DNA from: Brachionus manjavacas
Lineage: Eukaryota > Rotifera > Eurotatoria > Ploima > Brachionidae
Direction of reading: 5' to 3'
Length of the DNA stretch: 64,000 bases
Assembly: GCA_019054805.1 (NCBI GenBank)
Contig: JAHQIY010000029.1
Location: forward strand, 310,001-374,000
Position 1 is the stretch's first letter. Each line of letters begins with the position of its first letter. Position numbers and translations under genes: made by a program. The notes under the pieces were generated by a model, which searched no databases, was not told where the DNA came from, and worked only from the letters and a program-made list of their open reading frames with translations. This document shows positions 56,685 through 64,000 of the stretch, piece after piece.

Positions 56685-57200
56685 AATTATTATTATTATA
56701 TTTTATTTATTTGAGGGAAACCTTCAGGCTACTCAGAATGGAACAAAGTCCTTCTTTTTAGCCTAACGATTATTAAAAAATATCAAAAATTGTTTAAATG
56801 TGTTTCGAGTAAAAGTCAAAATTAAAATAAAAAAAAACATAAAAAACATAAATAAATATAAAATTAGCGGTTGTTGTTGGATAAGCGTATTGATCCAGAA
56901 CTATGTTCCATTTAGGAAAATATTAAAGTTTTGGAACAATGAATTAAATTTGGGATTGTTATTCGTTTCGTGCAACATGAATTCGTTAAGATCTAAGTTA
57001 AGCTGGACATGGTTTTCGCGTCTGATGAAAAAACTTTTGAGAGGTGATTGAGTTCTATTTGATGTTAGCTCGATCCGTAACTTTTCGTGAATGTGGGTTA
57101 TTCTCGTCCTGATCGGAAAGAACTTAATGTGTCTGAGAGCTTTGGTTTGAAGTTTTTTTTTGATTTTCTGGTAAAATTTTCTTAGTTGCACTAGACAGAG
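56685..57200 (-). mobile_element. Minus-strand LINE-like 3' fragment
   Basis: A minus-strand frame of about 96 codons (57191-56901; RKFYQKIKKKLQTKALRHIK, then RITHIHEKLRIELTSNRT) is followed by GTAGCCTGAAGGTTTCCCTC and an AAATAAATAAAATATAATAA tail at 56720-56690. That is the layout of a 5'-truncated LINE. The peptide itself is not recognised. Confidence 0.4.
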
Positions 57201-57260
57201 GAATAAAAGCGTAATCGAAAATTGAACCAGAGTTGTTTTTAAGTCACAAGTCTTAAGTCA

Positions 57261-57575
57261 AGTCAAGTCAATGACTTAAAAAAATTTTTTTTTTTTTTTA
57301 AGTCAAGTCAATGACTTAAAAAAATTTTTTTTTTTTTTAAGTCAAGTCAATGACTTAAAAAAATTTTTTTTTTTTTTTAAGTCAAGTCAATGACTTAAAA
57401 AAAATTTTTTTTTTTTTTTAAGTCAAGTCAATGACTTAAAAAAATTTTTTTTTTTTTTTAAGTCAAGTCAATGACTTAAAAAAATTTTTTTTTTTTTTTA
57501 AGTCAAGTCAATGACTTAAAATTATTTTTTTTTTTTTTTAAGTCAAGTCAATGACTTAAAAATTTTTAAGTTTAA
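57261..57575. repeat. Left 40-bp tandem array (AAGTCAAGTCAATGACTT)
   Basis: Eight units begin at 57261, 57301, 57340, 57380, 57421, 57461, 57501 and 57541. Each reads AGTCAAGTCAATGACTTAAA followed by an A/T homopolymer block. Confidence 0.95.
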
Positions 57576-57861
57576 AAAATCGTTAAAAAAAAAGCTGCAA
57601 GTCAAAGTTACGGTCAACATTGTGGCGGGCGGTCATTTAGCCGTTCAGCTTGGCGGCCAGAATTTGGGACTGCGGCGCTGAAAAAAAAGATGCCAAAATA
57701 TCATAAAAAATTAAAAAGTTAAGAAAATTAAATATGTTTATTAATTAAAAAAAAAACATAATTTTATTAAAAAAAAAAAAAACCAACGGCCAACAATCAT
57801 CCACTACCAATAATACTCAATTTAATGAAATAAATAATTAAAAGTATTTCTAATCTAACTC

Positions 57862-58345
57862 ATGACTTGACTTAAAAAAAAAAAAAAAATTTTAAGTCAT
57901 GACTTTGACTTAAAAAAAGAAAAAAAAAAATTTAAGTCATGACTTTGACTTAAAAAAATAAAAAAAAAATTTTAAGTCATGACTTTGACTTAAAAAAAGA
58001 AAAAAAAAAATTTAAGTCATGACTTTGACTTAAAAAAATAAAAAAAAAATTTTAAGTCATGACTTTGACTTAAAAAAAAAAAAAAAAAAATTTAAGTCAT
58101 GACTTTGACTTAAAAAAAAAAAAATTTAAGTTAAGTCATGACTTTGACTTAAAAAAAAAAAAAAAAAATTTTAAGTCATGACTTTGACTTAAAAAAAAAA
58201 AAAATTTAAGTCAAGTCATGACTTTGACTTAAAAAAAAAAAAAATTTAAGTCAAGTCATGACTTTGACTTAAAAAAAAAAAAAAATTTAAGTCAAGTCAT
58301 AACTTTGACTTAAATTTTTGTGACTTAGACTTAAAACTGTGACTT
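57862..58345. repeat. Right 40-bp tandem array, inverse of the left
   Basis: Eleven units are marked by GACTTTGACTT at 57901, 57941, 57981, 58021, 58061, 58101, 58140, 58180, 58220, 58260 and 58301. The unit AAGTCATGACTTTGACTTAA is close to the reverse complement of the left-array unit, with the same 40-bp period. Confidence 0.95.
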
Positions 58346-58654
58346 AAAAACAAGTCTGAATTGAACGAATAAAATTCTTGTAAATAATTCTGCAATTAAC
58401 TCTTAAAGAAAAAAGGTTGAATTTGGGCTTTACTCTTAGAGTCGTGAACACGAGTTTACGGTAGTTTTTTTTATTATTTATTTAAGATTAAAACTTAATT
58501 TTCAAAAAGGTTTGATTTTTTTTCAATATTAAATTCTATTCCGCTTTTTTAGATAAAGATTAAGAACTGTTTTGTAAGAATAAATAAATCATTCTTTAAT
58601 TAAATAGATATTAAATTAGAATTGAATAAATTTTTTTTAAACAATATCATTTTT

Positions 58655-58966
58655 GGGGTTGTGAAGTTCGCTTCAATTCAGAAAAACTTGAATAACTATT
58701 TTACTAAAAGAGATAATTTAGTTCTGTAAATGCTTAATTATAAGCAAATTTGCTTGATTTATTAAAAAAAGTCTGCAAAATACCCTGCAATTTTCTGTAT
58801 TTTGCACGTCATTAAAAAGTACTTCAATCAAACGTGCAATTACATTGCAGAGTTTTTACAGACTTTTGTATTTGGATTAAGCAAATTTGCTTATAATTAA
58901 GCATTTTACAGAGCTAAATTATCTCTTTTAGTAAAAAAGCTATTCAAATTTTTCTGAATTGAAACA
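58655..58966. mobile_element. MITE, GGGGTTGTGAAGTTC family, copy 2
   Basis: The left end GGGGTTGTGAAGTTCGCTTC is intact. The right arm reaches TTTTTCTGAATTGAAAC but has lost the outer 25 bases. The core (TGCAATTACATTGCAGAGTT, AAGCAAATTTGCTTATAATT) matches 8788-9057. Confidence 0.7.
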
Positions 58967-59719
58967 TTTTTTTAAATGACAGTTTTATAATCATTTGATA
59001 GAGAAAATTAAAGGGTTCAAAAAGAAGCTTCATGGGACAATTTTTAACAAGCCACTGTTCATCAAGGACATGGCATGATGGACATGTCATCATGCCATGT
59101 CCATTGTTAGTTTTAATTATTTGAAAAAAAATAATGACTAAAAAAATTAACTTAGAAAATTATCAGTATCTTTATAGATTTTAATTCAATTTGTAATCCT
59201 AAAATAAGTAACAAATACATTTAACCACAAACTGAGGAAAAATTACGATTTTAATTACGATTTTTGTTTTGTAATGGGTAGAAAAGATGCATTATTAAAA
59301 TAATACCAAGCAAATTTGTTCCCTCAAAATTGAAGATATCAAAATTTGCATCAAAATGTAAATTAATCTAAGAATACAACTGTCATTTTAAAATATATAA
59401 TAAACAATTGATCATTTCGATTTCATATTTTAGTTAATCGATAAAAGGGTCTATAGTCATAGGTTAACAGTACCGCTCACCCAAAATATTTGACCAATAC
59501 TGGTTACCTAATTTTCATAGATAGAATATGTGACCAGAAATATTATTAATTTTGAATCACAATAAAAGTTTAATTGTGCATTCACATATAATAAAAGAAA
59601 TATAAAATCTTTCAAAATATTAATTCAAAGCCAAAAATGAATAGTAAAGTTATTAAAGTAAAAAAACGTGCCCAAGAATCTCCTGAATTTTAGAAATTTT
59701 TGATACTGATTAGTCATTT
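58967..59719. other. AT-rich spacer with one strong hairpin
   Basis: There is no gene. A perfect 15-bp stem, GGACATGGCATGATG (59066-59080) with its complement at 59088-59102 and a 7-base loop, stands out. Confidence 0.6.
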
Positions 59720-60043
59720 GGTTTTGTGAAATTCAGTTCAAAATAATAAAAAGAACAGAAAAAAATTCAAAAAATTGAATACCTTTATTTCTAACCCTTT
59801 AAGCTTAATTCTGTAAATGCAGCTTAGTGCAACATTCGAAGTTGCGCACCAAATATCAAGGTTTGCTAAATTTGCATAAATCAAACTTCAATATAATCCA
59901 GCCAAGTGAAGAGAGATATTTTACAGTTGATGCAACTTTGAATGTTGCACCATGCTGCGTTCACAGAATAAATTTTAAACTTTTAGAAAAGTTATTAAAT
60001 TTTTACACTTGTTCTGTTCTTTTGTACTGAACTTCACAAAACC
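59720..60043. mobile_element. MITE, GGTTTTGTGAAATTC family, copy
   Basis: The ends GGTTTTGTGAAATTCAGTTC and the complement TACTGAACTTCACAAAACC bound 324 bp. The inner TGCAACATTCGAAGTTGC / GATGCAACTTTGAATGTTGC blocks match those of the 46348 copy. No clear TSD. Confidence 0.75.
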
Positions 60044-60260
60044 GGAGCCAGAATTTATTATATTAATTTTTGAAATGGAAGACGAAAAAATTTTATCTAT
60101 TTTGGGTCAAAATTTATTCAAATAACTAATTAATAATGACCAACCTGTCACCTATAACTAGATACCTCGATAAAATTATCATGTGCTCTAAGCTTAAAAT
60201 ATCTTATTATTTTTAAAAATTAATCTAAACTTATGTTCATTTTTGGATCCAAATTGTTCA

Positions 60261-61734
<1,474 letters not shown>

Positions 61735-61880
61735 CATTTATTTATTTGTTTTATCTGTGCCGAGCTAAAGCTCCTTCAGTTTAAAAAAATCAAATAAAAA
61801 TGTAAAGAAAAAACATAAAAAAATTAAAATAAGTTAAGATATAATTAAAAGACAATTAAAAATTGATTAATTGTAAGAGG
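61735..61880 (-). repeat. LINE 3' end, tail only
   Basis: On the minus strand CTGAAGGAGCTTTAGCTCGG, then CACAGATAAAACAAATAAAT, is the canonical family end. It is followed immediately upstream by the 3' end of a second copy. Confidence 0.75.
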
Positions 61881-61884
61881 TGAT

Positions 61885-62700
61885 AATTTATTTGTTTTCT
61901 GTATCGAGCTAGAGCTCCTTCAGAATAAATTAAAAAATCAAAATAAAAAAATTAAATTAAAGTTAATAAAATGAGATTAAAAAAAAAATCTCAGTAAATG
62001 ACTCAGTCCTGCCCTAACATATCTCTCACTCAACTCAAAAAGCCAATTTGAAACTGTTAGTAATTTGAGTATATTAAAAGCCTCATGATGCACCATGTTG
62101 GAGTGAGTATCATATTTTAACTAAAGGATAGATCTTACTGCTGTATTCTGAATTGCTTGTATTTTTTTGATATTATTTTCTGAAAATGAATTCAAGCAAG
62201 GAAAAGAATAGTCTAAAATCGATCCGAATAAAGATTTATTGAGCCAGTGTTCAAGGTCGTTAGTGTATTTATTTATCATATCTTCTAGGTTCCCCTTTTT
62301 GCTATTAAATGAAGAATGTAACTAGATCATCTGCGAAAAGCAGAGAGTATTCGTTATTTGTTTTGTTTCTTTTTGGGATGTCATTAATATATATACTAAA
62401 TAAAAGAGGACTAATTACTGAGCCTTGAGGAACACCTGCAAAAAAAAGGCCACAAACTCTTTTTTTTCTATTAAATGATTCCACAATTTTTTGAATTAAA
62501 AAGAATAGATTATCTGCTGTTCGCCGGTGTTTCCTAAATCCAGATTGCTCCTGGATAAGGAGTGAATTATGTTCCAAAAAATTGTACAATCTTAAATAAA
62601 CTATTCGTTCCAGTAACTTTCCTGAACAACTCGTTATACTAATTGGTCTATAATTTAAAGGATCTTGTAAATTAGAGGCCTTTTTTTGAATCATTGTAAT
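61885..62700 (-). pseudogene. LINE RT and C-terminus with an in-frame loss of motif A
   Basis: A minus-strand frame of 129 codons starts at 62694. It reads SNLQDPLNYRPISITSCSGK, LLIQEQSGFRKHRRTADNLF, RVCGLFFAGVPQGSVISPLL, and NEYSLLFADDLVTFFI. Motifs 1, 2, B and C of the RT palm are present, but the motif A block (D.SKAFD..WH) is missing between GLFF and AGVPQG. The plus-strand copy at the window end has it at this exact place. Further pieces give NLEDMINKYTNDLEHWLNKS, then SILDYSFPCLNSFSENNIKK, and a 3' UTR ending in GAAGGAGCTCTAGCTCGATA with tail at 61885. Confidence 0.85.
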
Positions 62701-62822
62701 GTATTTATTTTATATAGAAGATAAAAAAAAAATACATTAATCATATTTTAACTAATTTTGTAATTAAATCTTAAAGTGTTTCACTCTTTCTAAAGAAAAT
62801 ATTTCTAACTTTTTTAAAGATT
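62701..62822. other. Short AT-rich spacer
   Basis: Flank between the LINE and the small MITE; nothing else is seen. Confidence 0.4.
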
Positions 62823-62914
62823 TTTCACGCAAAAATTTGCATGATTGAGGTTGATTGTGAGTTGATTTAGTGTCACTCAAAATCACACTCATACTCAAAG
62901 AAAATTGCGTGAAA
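62823..62914. mobile_element. Tiny MITE with TTTCACGCAA ends, copy 2
   Basis: The ends TTTCACGCAA and TTGCGTGAAA bound 92 bp. The internal TTGATTGTGAGTTGA and CACTCATACTCAAAGAAA match the copy at 39537. Confidence 0.6.
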
Positions 62915-62928
62915 TTGTCTATTTTAAG

Positions 62929-63415
62929 GGCATTTTGAAATTGATGATCAATTTAAAATATCATTTCAATCTTTAGATATTAAAATTAATCTTTGATTTT
63001 TTTAAATAATTTTAATAAATTTAAAATAATTGGAAAAAAATTTTCTCAATTCATTGATAAAATTGATTATCAATTTAGTTAACTGATTTTTGTAAAGTTT
63101 AATTTAATTTTATTATTTATTTTGAATTTCTTTTTCTAAATTTAATTGTGAATGCTAAACAAAAAAAACTTTTGAAATAAAAAATTTCAAATAAACTTTA
63201 CAAAAAATCAGTTAATACATTTGAATATAAAAATTGATTATCAATGGATTGAGAAAATGTTTTTTCAATTTTTTTAAATTTTCTAAATCTACATTGCATG
63301 TAAATTATGTAACATTAAAATTATTAAAATTAAATAAAAGATTTATTTTAATATCTAAAGATAAACTTTTTGAATGGAAATGATATTTGGAATTGATCAT
63401 CAACTTCAAGATGCC
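62929..63415. mobile_element. Fold-back MITE, GGCATYTTGAARTTGATGATC ends
   Basis: The arms of about 170-220 bp are inverse: GGCATTTTGAAATTGATGAT at 62929 against the complement of ATCATCAACTTCAAGATGCC ending at 63415. Deeper shared blocks include TCTTTAGATATTAAAA and TTGATTATCAAT. The flanks ATTTTAAG / ATTTAAAG agree at seven of eight positions. It is the same family as 13126-13456. Confidence 0.8.
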
Positions 63416-63425
63416 ATTTAAAGCC

Positions 63426-63463
63426 ATTATTTGGATGCTTTAATGTGAAAGCATCCAAATAAT
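63426..63463. repeat. Perfect 16-bp hairpin
   Basis: ATTATTTGGATGCTTT (63426-63441) pairs with AAAGCATCCAAATAAT (63448-63463) across an AATGTG loop. CCATTTAAAGCCAT repeats on both sides (63413 and 63478), so the hairpin may be a small insertion. Confidence 0.7.
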
Positions 63464-63757
63464 AAATAATAAGCATCCATTTAAAGCCATCTTACATTGA
63501 ATATTTTCTATAAATAAAAAAACTTTTCATTCAACTTAATTGATTTCGATTGTTAATTAATTGTCTTTCCCTTTAAAAATATAAAAACCGAAAACTGATC
63601 TTATTTTTTTATTCGAAACCATTGTTTAAAAAAAATTAAAAATACCGAAAACTGATATTACTTTAATTCTTTTATTCAGTTTAACTTTTTAAAAAATGAG
63701 AAAATACAGATAAATGATCTTATTTTTAACTTCGCTAAGTTGAATTAAAACGGCTAG

Positions 63758-64000
63758 AATAAGCTTACACCAGATAATCTTTTCTTTTTAATTCAAAAAA
63801 TTGTGGAATCATTTAATAGAAAAAAAAGTGTATGCAGCCTTTTTTTTGATATTTCTAAAGCCTTTGATAGGGTTTGGCATGAAGGTCTAATTTTTAAATT
63901 GATAAAAATGAATCCACCTCATTACTTGACTATCTGGATTAGATCCTTTTTAGATAGTAGGACATTTAAGGTAAATGTGAATGATCATCTGAGCGAAGAA
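63758..64000 (+). pseudogene. LINE reverse transcriptase palm, runs off the window
   Basis: An 81-codon open frame begins at 63758 (after a TAG at 63755) and is still open at 64000. It reads NKLTPDNLFFLIQKIVESFN, then RKKSVCSLFFDISKAFDRVW and LIFKLIKMNPPHYLTIWIRS, then FLDSRTFKVNVNDHLSEE. DISKAFDRVWH is RT motif A with the first catalytic Asp. It is about 90% identical to the minus-strand copy at 62.5 kb over DNLFFLIQKIVESFNRKK. It starts within the palm, so it is 5'-truncated or rearranged. Completeness depends on sequence beyond the window. Confidence 0.85.

Larger units (their letters stand above)
57228..58358. mobile_element. hAT-type fold-back element, perfect 8-bp TSD
   Basis: The ends CAGAGTTGTTTTTAAGTCAC (57228) and the complement GTGACTTAAAAACAAGTCTG (to 58358) are flanked by an identical octamer, AATTGAAC, at 57220-57227 and 58359-58366. 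CAG-starting TIRs and an 8-bp duplication indicate the hAT superfamily. Each arm has been expanded into a 40-bp tandem array (listed separately). The two arrays are inverse to each other. The middle (57575-57860) contains a unique GC-rich patch, TGTGGCGGGCGGTCATTTAG at 57621. No ORF is present. Confidence 0.85.
56371..58461. mobile_element. 2.1-kb TIR element hosting a nest of insertions
   Basis: The ends are CCGTAAACTCGTGTTCACGA (56371) and its exact complement ending at 58461. Similarity continues for about 53 bp with one mismatch (through AGTAAAGCCCAAAT), then further with indels (AGAGTTAATT). TA flanks both ends, so the element is Tc1/mariner-like in its target choice. Its own interior is almost nothing. 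It contains a TA-flanked palindromic MITE, a minus-strand LINE fragment and a hAT-type element, each inserted later. Confidence 0.85.

Noticed and set aside
56800-57051. Plus-strand ORF with NMNSLRSKL, like a LINE endonuclease start
   Set aside because: The similarity is one short motif. The tail orientation of the surrounding fragment is minus strand.
57261-58345. CRISPR-like regularly spaced repeats
   Set aside because: The 40-bp units are contiguous tandem copies with homopolymer filler, not repeats separated by unique spacers, and the context is eukaryotic.

Overview
The window is AT-rich eukaryotic (animal) DNA that is crowded with transposons. The evidence is long A/T homopolymers, spliceosomal-type introns of about 55-65 bases, many non-LTR (LINE) retrotransposon fragments, two partial LTR retrotransposons, hAT, MULE, pogo/Tigger and several MITE families, and remnants of an axonemal dynein heavy chain, which implies a ciliated animal. 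The composition and element mix would fit a monogonont rotifer such as Brachionus. That is an inference from general familiarity, not a proof. Nothing looks bacterial, and there is no rRNA, no CRISPR and no convincing intact tRNA.

Layout. 0-9 kb: nearly empty AT-rich DNA, a few exon-like pieces (2.4-3.2 kb), LINE 3' tails and a MITE. 9.2-9.4 kb: last exons of a DnaJ-B6-like cochaperone (minus). 9.9-16.3 kb: a TIR element, two LINE relics, a 331-bp MITE with a perfect 8-bp target duplication, and a pogo/Tigger element carrying a CENP-B-type HTH and a nested LINE tail. 16.3-21.5 kb: a patch of short, relatively GC-rich coding-like remnants (BED-finger-like, acidic tails, a dynein stalk exon, an unidentified GC-rich ORF) and the best small ORF, a SWIM zinc-finger protein. 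21.5-26.3 kb: mostly repeats. 26.3-41 kb: LINE fragments on both strands, a Ty3/gypsy 5' end, a second LTR plus gag-like ORF on the minus strand, a LINE interrupted by a 676-bp TIR element, and a hAT transposase pseudogene with an intron (minus). 42-49 kb: clustered and nested MITEs. 49.7-55.7 kb: gypsy integrase fragment, LINE ORF1 with zinc knuckles, MULE transposase piece, an unknown ORF. 56-61 kb: two more dynein fragments flanking a four-layer nest of inverted-repeat elements. 61.7-64 kb: two LINE 3' ends, MITEs and a LINE reverse transcriptase running off the window.

Almost every coding segment is broken by stops or frameshifts, so this is a graveyard of mobile elements. The three dynein fragments lie on one strand in the correct 5'-3' order (AAA2 at 61 kb, AAA4 at 56 kb, stalk at 18.6 kb). 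They could be one decayed, or very intron-bloated, gene of about 43 kb into which most of the other elements inserted. The MITE families share 8-bp (hAT- or Merlin-type) or TA (Tc1/mariner/pogo-type) target duplications. The hAT transposase and pogo remnants hint at the sources that mobilised them.
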